The position numbers were made by a program, and so were the translations under genes. From the NCBI GenBank assembly GCA_964036275.1, contig OZ038434.1:35301279-35365278 (forward strand): 64,000 bases of DNA. Reading direction: 5' to 3'. Source of the stretch: Litoditis marina. Lineage: Eukaryota > Nematoda > Chromadorea > Rhabditida > Rhabditidae. The notes under the pieces were generated by a model. It was not told the origin of the DNA and ran no database searches. It saw only the letters and a list, made by a program, of their open reading frames with translations. Each line of letters begins with the position of its first letter. Position 1 is the first letter of the stretch. Shown here one piece after another: positions 38,313-51,000 of this stretch.

Positions 38313-38714
38313 TGATTCGTTATATTCTACAAATACCGACAGAATACCCCGGTCGAAACATACTCGTTTGGGCTAAATCTTCTGTTTGGCTTATTCTTCT
38401 TTTGTAATACTAGGCAGCTATAATAAATAGTATTTCCTGGTTCAGTATGCACACTGCTAATTAATAAATTTCCATCTCCAGAGAAATAGGTCATTAAGCT
38501 CCTAATTATAAATACATTCTCAATGCTTAGAACGTCGGAACAGCTCAGGAACCGAACAATTTCGCTCAAACGGCCCATTCTGTTGCGGTACTGTATTTGT
38601 TCGTTCCGTTGTTTGACAATTTTGTATCAAACACCATAATTTTTGTAGTTTTCACATAATTTTTTTTAGTATAATTTACATCAAGGTGCCCATGGTTGTA
38701 ATGGAATTCAGAAG

Positions 38715-39105
38715 ATGTCATCAATGGTTGCAGATGCTGTAAAAGAAGTCGGAGTAGAAAGTGAGTGTCTCTTCTCTTCAATTCTGTGTTGTTTCAGCAC
38801 TCTCAAGACGGTTTCATTCCTCGCAGCAGTGCGATACTGGTGGGTAGTTTTTCTAAAATTGAAGGAGATTGAGCTTCCCGAAAACTTAATCCTGGTCGTA
38901 ACGAGTCAATCACATGAACGGAACGGAACATTGTTTTCAAATTTTTCCGTCTGAAGAAACCGAGAACTACATTTTATGTTTTTTGTCTATCCAGATTACC
39001 GAGATTGCTGAAGGAATGTTCGACGAACAACTCGACCATCTCATGCTAGTACTGGAAAAGAAGAAGCAGTCATCTTCCACCGCCAAATCTTACCGAAATC
39101 ATTAG
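38715..39105 (+). CDS. Small gene with a clear last exon; upstream splicing uncertain
   Basis: Exon 38995-39105 follows a good acceptor (tctatccag) and encodes 36 residues (begins ITEIAEGMFDEQLDHLMLVL, Lys/Ser-rich tail) before TAG; it is helical and charged. Upstream, an ATG at 38715 (MSSMVADAVKEVG...) and an exon 38798-38839 after a strong acceptor (gtttcag) fit a small gene. The strongest donor (GTGAGT at 38761) puts the last exon out of frame. The weaker donor GTAGAA at 38754 keeps frame and gives ~77 residues (exons 38715-38753, 38798-38839, 38995-39105). The protein was not recognised. The last exon is likely real; the start and first donor are not settled. Confidence 0.5.
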
Positions 39106-40070
39106 AGCCACGTCGGCTGTACTAGTTTACATTGGAAATGTGTTACTCGATGTTATTTTATTTTGCACTCGAGCTGGTTATTCTTGTTGTTATTGTTTGT
39201 TAGGTATTCATTGTTACGATCCCAATTGTTACGTTTCACTTTGCACTACATGATGCTCTTCTCATCATTTTTTATACTATTTGTTCATATACAAAGTTGA
39301 ATGAAGAGTGTGGTTCTAAAACTTTTCCCAATTAGCATTATTCACAATAAGTGTCATTTCCCTCATGAAAAGATATGAGAAAATAGAGAAATTAAAACTA
39401 CGGTCAGGAACAGTTTGGTACAGAGCGCAACCGTATCACAGCAAACTCTGTACGTGACGGTAATTTACTGTACCGCAACCAGCCATCTTCTGAGTGTAAC
39501 TAGGCCACGATACAATTGTATCGTAGTTGTTGAGGCCAAATGTTCACCATTAATACGCCATCAGTAACAAAATTGTCACGTGAACCTTGAGTGAAAATTG
39601 TTAGTGATCAATTTTGATGTGTTGTCACTTTTTAGCGTGTTTTGTATGACAATCCTATCTATACTAGAAGTAATTGAATAGTCACGTGAAGTGAGCTTTG
39701 TAATGAGGCATAGTGCACGATGTCGTTGCACGTTTCTGAGTTCTGCTGTGTTTAACTTGTTTCACGGGACTGTGAATTTGACTAACAGTATACTTCTGGT
39801 GTGCATACGATTCCAACCCAATACTATGTTTGATTGCGATGTTTCTTGAAGAAAACTCGTACACCAATTTTTAAACATTTAAGTTTACTATTTACTTACT
39901 ATTTATGTGTTTTCTATTTATGATTGTTTAAGATATTCGTGATAGTTTGAGGAATAACGAACATTGATTATAGTTTGATGTTAGGATTACTAGTAGTACT
40001 ATGTTCTATATCATCTACAAATCCGCTGGGAAAAGTAAGGACTCAAGTTACATATCAGGTCTGAGGGAAT
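39106..40070. other. Downstream non-coding stretch
   Basis: Presumed 3' untranslated region and intergenic DNA after the small gene. No AATAAA was found close to the stop and no other gene is recognised. Confidence 0.4.
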
Positions 40071-40310
40071 TTAGGTGGAGGTAGAAACTACAAATATATA
40101 TCAACTCTACTTAGGTGGTGGTAGGAACTACAAATCTATATCAACTATTGAAATCTTAGGTGGAGATAGAAACTACAAATATATATCAACTCTAAGAAAC
40201 TTAGGTGGTGGTAGGAACTACAAATTTATATCAACTATGATAAACTTAGGAGGTGGTAGTAACTACAAATATATATCAACCATGAGAAGTTTAGGGATAG
40301 GTAGTATTAT
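40071..40310 (+). repeat. ~45-bp minisatellite, five and a half units
   Basis: Units begin at 40071, 40111, 40156, 40201, 40246 and 40291, each starting TTAGG and containing AACTACAAATATATATCAAC. Four of five spacings are 45 bp, a multiple of three, so one frame stays open with a repeating LGGGRNYKYIST peptide. No splice or start context supports it as a real exon. Confidence 0.9.
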
Positions 40311-42599
40311 TTTAATCATTCCCAGTGAAGACATACCTCTTCAATTCAACAAATATATAGTTCGTTTCACCCATTTATAACTTTCTTTTGGGGGAAACTG
40401 CCATCAAAATTGATAGTTTTGAGATCTGAGAAGGTAATTATTGAAGTGTTTCGTCTTTTGCACGTAACCTATGATTTGTTGTAGTACTCGTGCATTCAGA
40501 ACCATATACTTTAAGAAAACACTAAATTCTCGTCGAGAAATGCTCGTCGATGTGTGATGTGGAACAAGTGCGGAGAATTTCAATTAACAAAAACCAATAC
40601 TTGTTCCAGACAAATAGTGATCGATTTCACTCTGGTCAATGTCGAGTACGGACCTTGCAAGTGGCTTGGGAGTCGGTTCTGCGTCTTTATGTGAGTTTTA
40701 GAAAGTGAACAAATTTTAGTTGTAGTTTGATCTATGTCATAGTTCAAAAATTCCGGCCGAAAAACAACGGGATCATACCACTAACACAGCGGGATAACTA
40801 ACACAGCGAGATAGAGATACAAAGTATAGGTTTGCTCTGGAACGAGCTAACCATATATCCACATATTATTCTAGTGACACCGATTAGTTTTTGTTGTTGT
40901 TTTTTTTTTCAATGTAAAACAACATTACTAAGTGCAGAATCAATTCGAATTACTTTCTCTGCAACTCTCGAGTTCCGAAGCGATTCCGCATTGCAAGATT
41001 GCATGTCTTGAACAACTGTTTTCCTCTCAACAAGAAGCGCTAGTGATAGAATAAAGGAATGAAGTGTGATGTTTTCCGCGATGTAACTAACATATCACTT
41101 TTGTATCTGTTAATATTATACTCCAATCAGTGAAAGTAGTTTCGAAATGGTTAGCGAATGAGAAAGAAAAAAAACGTTTCAAAAAAAACTATTAAAACTT
41201 CTGCAATATAGGTATCGATTTTTGAACACGGCAGAAGTCGAACAGGGCCTTGATGTGATCGCAGTCTCTAAAAAACAACAAATATGTTTTTTGCGACACA
41301 TCAATCAATACGTATTCCAGGCACTGTCTGTTGATGTACTCCTACATTCACACGTTATGGAGTCTGATGTTGCTTTTTGTGTTTCGTTACGTGGTGCTAA
41401 AACAGAACTGCCCTTCCAATAGAACAACATCTCTTGCTATTCTGTTTTTCTATTTTCCGTCATTATTTCCACTGGTGAGGAATTTCAACTACATATAGTT
41501 TACAAACAAATAATTATTACCACATGTTTTGATAGATTTTTGGTAGGCTGTTTCAAATGTCTGAGTGTACTGGACTTGGACAGAGTTTTTTTAACGTACC
41601 CTTCTTCAGTTCATTAGTTTAAACTCGTTAATTGAAAGAGCGTTTGTTTAACCTGACAGATTCATATTTTCTAGTCTAGTATATTTCACAACAAAAAATG
41701 TCGTCCTCTTTCGAAAGTCTCTTATGAACTACATTAGTTACACGATTTTTGTTTCCTAACTTGTAAACCAAGATAACTTCTTGCATTTCCATAAATTAGC
41801 TTCTCGCCTACCCCACTTTCGTCATCTCGTTACTTCATTTGAATGTTTCATCACGAATGCATCACGAGTAGGTATAGGGTACAGAAAGTTCACTGCGGTG
41901 TTCAGGCTAGTTTTCTAGCAGTTGGTTTTGTTCAGATCTGTTTGAATTGAAAATTCGGTTCTTTTTGCCTCCAAACCTGTGGTTTTCTCCAACAATTTTT
42001 ACCAAAAAAGTTTAAATGTGGTGGTTCGCTCTTCATAAATCATGCCCATACGGGGATCTTTTATCACCCGCTTTTTTGTAGTTTGATTCCGTTATTTTTC
42101 CATCGTTCAAACTACAACAAAAATAGTATTTCATGATACTCCGTCCTTTCCTAGCTGCAATGTGTATTGCTTAGATGTTTTGAACATCTTTCAGAATCCT
42201 GTACTTGACAAGTGTTATGTTCTCTTTCAAAGAACAGATGTATTTGACAATGAAATTAACTCTCAGAATGTGTTAAGTGCAAAACAAGACTGTTCTCTTC
42301 TAGAGGATCTATGTTTTTCATAGAATAACCGACTGAAGTTGCAGTTATACGCTTTTACTAACACAATTTTTGTAGTTTGATCTAGAAATCCGGGAAAAGG
42401 TGACTAACACGAACCTGATATTCAGTTTAGTTTATAGTATGGAACGAGGTTTACTCGCCCACCTTTTGACCTGTTTCAGAAGAATGTTCACGTTTCTATT
42501 ATTTTGAAATCACTCTGTTCAAAATGTTCTAGACATCGCGATTCGATGTCCTTCGAGTCGCGAGAAGTACGTTGAATCGCGATGTTGTAAATTTTTTTA

Positions 42600-42663
42600 C
42601 AGTTGTTGCCAACGGAAAGGCGGGTACTGTATAAGAAACTTATAAATTTGGCACTCACTATAT
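42600..42663 (+). mobile_element. tRNA-core MITE, internally deleted copy (~64 bp)
   Basis: Only the two ends remain: GTTGCCAACGGAAAGGCGGG and TATAAATTTGGCACTCACTA. The whole tRNA-like core is missing. Confidence 0.8.
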
Positions 42664-43627
42664 GCGACATTCAGCACGTTTTTTTAAAACATAGTTAGAA
42701 GAAGTGAAAGTCTTCTTCCATAATGCGTGACTTCTTCTAGTCTATTACGAATTTGTGTGTTGTGACTTAATCAGGACAAAAAGTGACCTTACGAACGCAC
42801 AATATGATGTGATTCTCATCAGGAGATCAAAAGCTTCGCCAGAAAAGTCACGAACGATGGTTGAAAGTTCATCAATGGGTAGTCAGAAGTGGTCATTTCA
42901 CCTCGTTCGGCTGTTTTCGTGGTTCACTGACGAAGCATTTTGAAAGAGACCGATTTCACGCTCCAAGCCCTGCTTTATTCGTGGAAGTTTGTCTAAAACC
43001 ATGCTTGGCCTCTGATTTCGACCGTACTACAACTATGAAAAGAATACAACTATGAAAACCCCAGTCTAATAAGAAAAAGAAACAGAGGGAAAACGGCTTC
43101 ATCATTAACAAGATTGTTTCCGACACTTTTGGTGCAGAATTAAAAGAATTAACTCTCAACTGTACATGCAGCGTCTAAAAAAAGCACACGCCCTCATGTT
43201 TTTGCCGACAAAAACCAATTTTCTTCTAAATTTCATTAAGAACCGCGATATTTTGTAATCGAATAGATCGGGAAAATTGTTTATTACTTATTTGTTTGTA
43301 CGTAAATTATAGTTATGTAATATTATTAGCCGTCCTGGCCGTAGATCACTCATAATGTTTTACCAATTGTGTCCAGTTTCTTTCTTTGTATCTCTTTTCT
43401 TCCGCCTACTGCTCATTCTATCTCTCTTTACTTTTCTCTAACCAGTGTATCTCTCACATCTTCTCCATCTGTCTATTTATCTTTATTCATCTCTTTGTCG
43501 TTTTCTTCCTATTTTTCATTCCGCACAAATGTTCCCAAATGTTCTTTGTTCACGACTTTTTGACATTTTTGTGCGAGGAACTTATACAAGATTTGAAGTT
43601 CCACTCCATTCCTTCACCATATCTTTG

Positions 43628-43797
43628 TCGGTATGCTAGAATTATCCCGGCTACTTAATCGCATCCTGCGTCTCTCGCTCTGCCTCACTATTTCTTGCCT
43701 CTTACATCCCGGCGGAATGTAAGAGCGGAGAAATAGCGTATGTTTGAGGAGACGCAGAATGAGATGAAGATGCCGGGTTGTTCTAGCACACGTACTC
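43628..43797. mobile_element. Hairpin MITE, copy 2
   Basis: Ends GGTATGCTAGAATTATCCCGG and TCTAGCACACGTACTC, with centre CATCCCGGCGGAATGTAAGAG in the same arrangement as the other copies. Confidence 0.85.
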
Positions 43798-44657
43798 TGA
43801 CCATCTTTCTACCCGGAAACTGCACTTTTAGTTAATATGAACCGAAACAAAGTTTCTCTGATATACTTGGTGTTATAAAACGCTCAAGGAAGACCCGACT
43901 ATCTAATATTAGTTCGTGTATTAGCTTCGAAATTGGTTGGAAGCGCTACAACGTCAACAAAAGGCTTCAGATCTAGAAATCAACGAGTGAAATGGCAAAA
44001 AATGTGATAACCTTCGAAAGATTCTGAATAAGTATTCGTCTTTAAGTTGACAGATCTTGATTTCTTGTTCAGATTTTCAATAAAACACCCTTCAACCCTC
44101 TCATGAGATGCTGATGAGATATAGTTCTCATTGGTCGATGTTCCAATTTGACTACGGCTTTCTACAGCGCCTATATACTGAAAAACTCATGTTACCTCAA
44201 TAGGTAGGTAACTCTGCGTTTCTCATGGGAAAACGATAAACTTCTCATGAGCTTTAACCTAATTCTAGTTTGAATAGACTTCAACGGTTCCACTCTCACT
44301 TCGCTCCTTGCTCTACAAGTTGTATTTCTGGCTGAGAAAAAAAACACAAACACAACCCACCAACTTGTGCTTAAAACGTCATGACTGTTATGCGTGCGCC
44401 AAAACTTGCATTTATCTTCTCTTTTTTGAGAACTCAATGATATCATAATGTTTGTCTGTAATTTTGATCTGTTTTGCAGGGCTTTTCGAATCAAATTCCG
44501 TCATATTCGGTGAAAACATGTAATTTCTTGTGGTTAAACTTGTTATTAGAGTGGGAGTTACTCCTCGGGCCCCTATATAAAGAGTTACTGTACAGTAGTC
44601 AGTAAAAACTTCAATGTTTTTCTCGTGCATGTTTTTGTTCAATTGTGTGTGATCATA

Positions 44658-44854
44658 TATAGTCGTCGCCAACGAATAGGCGGGAGGAGACTGTATATCT
44701 CACTTTCCGCTGTGTACGCACACACGTCTTCGATGCCGAAGCTTGCCGGCTATGTGCTCTAATGACGCAGTGGTTAGCGCCCTTCTACGAATATATTGCT
44801 GGCAGGTTCGATTCCGACGAGAGACAGTAGTTGATACATTTGGCACCCACTATA
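44658..44854 (+). mobile_element. tRNA-core MITE, copy 4 (opposite orientation)
   Basis: Reads TATAGTCGTCGCCAACG...TTGGCACCCACTATA. The A-box-like ACGCAGTGGTTAGCGC and B-box-like GCAGGTTCGATTCCGACG are on the plus strand and well preserved, making this the best copy for testing tRNA ancestry. Confidence 0.87.
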
Positions 44855-46048
44855 GGAGTTGCAGTTCAAACTACATACGTTCTCGACTCGTTATCAAAAA
44901 AAGCAGGAGATTACACTACAAATACAGCACATAGGACCAATTTTTACCGTTTCAATCCTAACTACATAGAGCTATGCCTTTATCGAGCACATAGTGTAGA
45001 TATTACTCACAGTGACGCAGTGACGCAGTTGATTTGATTGAATCACGAGAGTTGTTGGAAACGTTTAGAGATTGCACGTAGTAAGATTGTTCCAATTCTA
45101 CGTGTGTACATGTTGCATCTCTAACGTTTTCTCATCATTTCTGAGGGTTTTCTTCATGTTTCTCTGCGTATTTGGAGCTGGTTTGTAACCAACTTTTGTT
45201 GTAGTCTGATCACTCAGATAAGGAATCTTACAAAACGCTTACAGTTCTTTCTCGGGCCTTGCAATAATCTCTATTTTGATGTGCCACAATCATTTCTATT
45301 TATGGGTAGTTCTCAAAATAGCTTCAATGTAGGTGTGAGATAGGAAAATACCTCAATCTTATAGGGAATGCTTCCGTGCGAGAACTTTCAACAAAACACG
45401 TCAGTCGTTCCACCTTTCAAACAGGAATTCTTGTTTTCTCCCACACGTATTCTCAAAATAGCCAAGTTATAATAATATTTGTAAATCTCCACAAAACTGA
45501 GAGACTGCTGTCTCGACTCGTTTCTATTTTATGCCACAAAAACGTGCGATCTCGAAGTTTAAAATAATTATCTTGAAAGGTTTCTAATGACAGATTAGTT
45601 CATAAGGAGATCACACGTTGAATTCGTCATTTGATTCCACGCGAGAAAGTACTGTACACTTTTTGTGTTAGATTTGTTTCAGTAGGATTCAGTAGGGTTT
45701 TTTACCGTTGGTTTTTTATGAGAGGTAAGCGTTTTATTTCGCCAATCCGTAAAACCCAACATTTTCACGTATGCGTCAAAAGTTTAGATGATTTTCTTCC
45801 AGGGACACAATGTTTTGCAAACTATTCTGATGTTTTGTGATGGTAATGATGGACAGAAAGCAGAACACCGATATAAAAACACTTTTCGAAAACTTTATGA
45901 TTTAGAGAATCGTCGTGCAAGTTTTGGTAGTCTATGAAGAGATATGAGTGCGTGGATCACACTATTTTCATTAGTTAATTTACCACTAGTAGTTTTCCTC
46001 GCGTGTAGTGCAAGTTCTACACTTCTGACCCAAGGTTTTTGATAAACT

Positions 46049-46220
46049 GAGTACGTATGCTAGAAGATCCCGGCACCTCCATACCATTCTGCGTCTCCTC
46101 GAGCATACGCTATTTCTCTGCTCTCACATCCCGCCGGGATGTAAGAGACGAGAAATAGTGAGACGGGGCGAGAGACGCAGGATGGGATGAAGATGCCGGG
46201 ATCTTCTAGCATACGTACTC
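46049..46220. mobile_element. Hairpin MITE, copy 3 (best preserved)
   Basis: The ends GAGTACGTATGCTAGAAGAT and ATCTTCTAGCATACGTACTC are perfect inverted repeats, and the complementarity continues inward to the centre CCCGCCGGGATGTAAGAGAC. Confidence 0.9.
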
Positions 46221-48517
46221 TGAAGTTGCCCTTAACTTCATAATCTCATTTCTGACGTGATTTACGTTCAAGCTGTACGTCAGTATCTGACTACCGCTAG
46301 TCCACGGCACTTTTCTTCAGCCCACTCGTGAATAGTTGAACGAGACACGAGTTTTGAGCAGGTGAAATTTGGTTATAAGTACTTTCGATTGGAAATATGT
46401 GTTTGAAACACTTCAAAACTAACTTATACTTTCGCTCTTCTCTAGTATAGACCAAAGAGTTTAATGTGTACTAGATATGAAAGACTGCTTGAAACAATGT
46501 CTTACAAAAGCTATAAGTCATATAAGCACCTATCTATGATGAATGAACCAATAGTCCAAATTTCGGCCACGTCAAACTGTGAAACCTCTAAAATAGATGG
46601 AAGAATACCAACTCGTTCCTGCTACTGTATTTACGTGAGAGTATTCACTTCACGAATCACAGAAAACCATTTCGGACGTGGTTTTTACTCGATCTCTCAG
46701 TTTCATAACGCTGTTCAAGCATTTTACCGAATTCTCCTCATTTCCGAATTGAACATCTTTACATTGTTGTTTGAGTTTTTCGTAATTGTGTTTACGTTCT
46801 GTTCATTAATTCGGAATAATTACATTTTCCAAAAAAAATAATTGAGCACAGATCGGACTAAGACATTAGAAACCCATGAACATAGTATCATCTTAGTAAA
46901 TACTCTGTTCCTGTACTACCGGGTATATACTAACAGTTGGTGACTGTTGTAAGTTCCCTTCCCTATTCCACAGTACAAGCTTCATATGTCTGCTGCAATA
47001 CTGGATGTCAATGTTTAGACATTTATGCGAAAAGTGGTGTTTTCATAGTAACTTTCTACTATGCAGCAACAAATTCATGTTGAATCAGGTTATTAACTGA
47101 CTTCACAGAATACTTGTAACATCACGTTTAACGTTAGATCACAACGCTATGTGCCTTATAAGCGGTACTTTATCCTTGAAATCTTTATATCATTAACTCT
47201 TTTTGAAAAGTCTTATCAATACTTTTTTCTGCATGTAGCGATCAGTAGCACGCATAATGTCCTCCTTACGAATATAGAACTAATTACGAATATTAGTCAG
47301 TGATTTGTCTGGAAACCATAGTTTAGTATGGGAAGCCACGGAATACCAGGAACAAGTGTGTAATAACTATATGATTGGTATGTTAAGGTTTGCGTCATTC
47401 CTACTTGGCTTATGTAGTGAGTAAATGTATTTTCTAGATGAGTTTTTCACCCTAATCAAATCTCTTCTACATTTGTTGCTGTTCTTTTAATTTTGAGTGC
47501 GTTTTTCTCAAAATGTGTAACGAAAAGTGTTGTTATTGTGTGCACACGCGAATTGGCATTTCGTATTCCTACTTTAGTCATGAAAACGGTTAAAACGTGC
47601 TTTTGACCATGGTTTTTTATCCTATTTAGTCTTTTACCTTTACCGGACTTCCAGAAATTGTCTTTGTTCTCAAGGTAATTGCCTCTCTTGTGTGAAAGTT
47701 TAGGTTGGTCATTGGTTCACTACTAAAAGAGAAAACTTACCTAATCACTGACCTTTAGAAAACTTGTGAACGTGTGTTTCTATATTATCTTTTTTATAAC
47801 ATTTGTCAATTTGTAGATTCACAATTCTCCATTCATATCGTAAGATAAATTTCTGTTTCGATAGATATTAGTACGTAGTGTTTTTACAATGATCACAATT
47901 AAAAACAAAGTACAATCCAGCCAGAACAAGTCAAAACTACATTTCTCTTCCGATTCCCGCTAAAAACACAGAATGTGCGAAATATTGTATGGGAACTGAG
48001 CTAGTCAACTACTAGAACTCTAGTCCTAGATTTACTGAAGGTGTTGAAAAAACCATTCTCACACTCTGAGTAGAACACTTTGAAGTAGGTTCGTTCAACC
48101 CTTTTTGCGAAAACAACTTTGACTTAAAATGTTGCTTTCTCAAGAAAATTCTCGCTATCCTGAATTGTTGGTTGTCAAGAAACGTCCAATTATGTGTTAC
48201 GCTAAACACTACCTTCTGCCTGCCATTCGTCAGAAGTTGCTCGAAAACAAGACATTTCTGAAACTTACTTCAATTTTCCACTTCATGAAACGTATAGTTC
48301 CGGTAATTCCCACTTAGACTTGGCAGCGTGCCAATGAATTTTCGAGGCTACTTCTCACCACTCTGGGAATTGTCAACAAACTGCGATTCTCTGTGCGGAA
48401 TTCTTATGTTTCATATGAATACAAGAATATTCAAGTTTCCTCTGAGAGGTGGACATCTGAACTTCTGAAATACCTAGCTACTTTTTCTTCCCGATAAATT
48501 GTCCTATGCAAGGCATT

Positions 48518-48718
48518 AATAGGGCGTGTCAAATAGATCAATTGTTGTCTTTCTCCGCAATCGAACATGCGCGCAAAAGACCTGTAGCGAAGCTGAAACC
48601 ACTGCCCTACAAGAATGGTTCACTGACGAGATTTCGAATCGGAGACATGTGCCCGCCGTCCACAGGGAAAATTGCGATATAGAGTACCCTCCCGTCTTTC
48701 AGTTGGTGATGACTATTG
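48518..48718 (-). mobile_element. tRNA-core MITE, decayed copy
   Basis: Recognisable from CGCAATCGAACATGCGCGCA, GACCTGTAGC and the right end GTTGGTGATGACTATT, with many substitutions throughout. Confidence 0.7.
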
Positions 48719-50986
48719 AACGATATTTCGGATCTTCCATTTTGTAGGCCAGATGAAACGCAGGTTATTTGCCCACTCATTTCTACGTATCACTGCGTAT
48801 TTGAGCAAAAAGTTTCAAGTTCTGAATAAAACGTCATTTTACCGTCAATTAGCTATAAAAATGATGTCAGACAGCAGAACGAGCACAAATTTCAACATGC
48901 AGATTATCAGCTGCCTCTATTTCCCAACCAGGCACAATTTAAAGCAGAACTGCATTAGAAGTAGTTTTTTCTCGGATTGATTCGGTTCTGAAAATTCGAC
49001 GAAAATTCACCTGCTCGACATTCAAGAGAATATTTATAGCAAATGTTGGAATCAAATCGCGAAACCATAGACAACTCGCCATCAACTTATTCCTCTCAAC
49101 TCGTTAAGAACAGAAAAACTCAATCTGCTCATTTTCACAACTTCTCCAGCCTGGGTCCAACTTTGACAAAACGCTTTTGACTTCATTTTGGTCGAGGTTT
49201 GATACTGTTTCTTACCATGGAAGAATATTTCTTTAACAATAGAATATCGAAACTTTCTCTGCGTTCTGGAAGAAAAACACCATAAAAACACACAAACTTT
49301 ATTCATTTTGCTGTAGTTCCACCTTTTTTCCAGAGTTTCTTCCATGCTTCTGGGATACATTGTTTTTCGGCCGAGAAACACTTTTGAGAAGTTTAGGGAG
49401 AATTAACTTTCTTCATCTGTTCTAGCCTGTTTCCTCCTATCACGCACGTGTATTTCACGTGATGACGTAAGAACCGAACATCGGTCACTTCCTAGTCCAG
49501 TACAACTCATCTTCTCTTGTAATTTCTGAAACGGAAGTGTCTCAGAGAAAGTGCCACTTTGCACAATAATTGTTCTACAATACGCTAGTTTAAGAAGGCT
49601 AATCCCTACTGCAGTAGTACTCTACTCTTGTCAATTTTGTGAATGTCAAATTTGATGAGAGAATGCAAGGTTTGTACTCGACCATGGCAGTTTGCCCAGA
49701 TGTAAATTCGTTCGATGACTAGTTAGAGAAGAGTCATCTAGGTACGTTGAAACTTTTGGCGCGCTAACAATTCCTCTAACCTCAAGAGAAGTTTAAACTA
49801 AACCACAACAAATTGTGTTATCTATAACATCTTTGTCGATCGCGGAAGTACCCCGGATGTATTTTTTAGAAATAACATCTGTAACAATACGTGCTTACGT
49901 AGGTTAACTCACGTAGCCATACTGATGAGTGATAATAGTTTTCTGTAACCTATGTTCACTAATCCTTTCTGTTATGTGCACATTTTGACACTCTTCGACA
50001 ACTCGTCCTCAAGTTTATGTTCTAGCGTTTTCACTGTTTGACGAACATTTCTCAAACGTATTCTTCAAATAATTTGTTTCAAAAGTAGTACAGAAGCCGT
50101 CAATGTTATCATATGGTAGTTCATGTAGGAATGGAACAGACTATAGCGCTAAAGAAGGAAGATTATGTGGTCCAATCTCAACTGTTCAGTCCTTTAAACT
50201 GCAATACAGTTTTCAATTGCAGTTCAAAGGACCGTTGACACGAGATTGGTCCACATCATCGTCCTGCTTCAAGTCTAACAATATTTTCAATTCCCTCCAA
50301 TTCATGTTTACGAATTGTCTTCCTCCGTTTTTTAATTTTCTCAAGCATGACACATAATTAGGGATGTCAACCTTAGGGTGACAATTGGCAGTAATCACTC
50401 ACATCCAAAATGCACAATTGCGATGGTTTCCTTGTTCAAACCTCCCGCGCTTCTGGTGCGGAGTACTTCTGCTTACGTTTGTAGAAACGTAAAACGTGTA
50501 AATGCATCGAAATACAGACAAATTGAACTTTTACCACTAACTTCCTGATTTCTGTCCACGTTTCAGTATGCCCCAATCATTTCTAGTATAACCTTATTTT
50601 GTGACGAGTTTTTGTGAGCATCAATTTGAGATGTGGTTGAATACAATCATTGAATACGCATGAGATAATCTCGTGAGCTCTAATAAAACATACCACGTGA
50701 AACGAAAAAAGATCTTCTTGCGTCTGTTTGAAAAATGCTGCTCGCATCCAATTTCCGTAAATATTTACATAATGATGGTAATTTTACCCATAACAACACA
50801 ATTCAAACCCATTCTTGGAGTATTGTTAACTTCTTGACCTTAGTTTTCTCCTCATCTATGTTTTTACGTGTATCGGATACTATATCACGCTCCACCTTTG
50901 TTTTCAAAAATCTTACTTGTGCGTCACACGTTCTTTCACGTGATTCATTTCTATTATTATGTTATGATCTATATAATAAACAACCA

Positions 50987-50994
50987 TTTTACAG
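50987..50994 (+). promoter_or_regulatory. Possible spliced-leader / 5'UTR acceptor
   Basis: A pyrimidine-rich site ending ACAG lies six bases before the ATG of the secreted-peptide gene. In nematodes such a site with no upstream donor is often used for trans-splicing of a leader. Inference from position only. Confidence 0.4.
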
Positions 50995-51000
50995 GTAACA

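Larger units (their letters stand above)
40311..50986. other. Gene-poor region with scattered short repeats
   Basis: Apart from the MITE copies listed separately I see no supported gene in this ~10.7 kb. Open frames are short, AT-rich and lack matched splice sites. A motif GTAGTTTGATC recurs (40722, 42078, 42372, and a variant at 45201). The region could be intergenic or a long intron. Confidence 0.45.

Noticed and set aside
24897..38839. Single gene joining the 24.9-kb exons to the 38.7-kb exons
   Set aside because: The 25085 exon ends in a stop codon, and the 38.7-kb gene has its own ATG.
44720..44830. Genuine tRNA gene
   Set aside because: A/B-box-like elements are present, but the sequence is the core of a multi-copy TIR element and I cannot draw a full acceptor stem.
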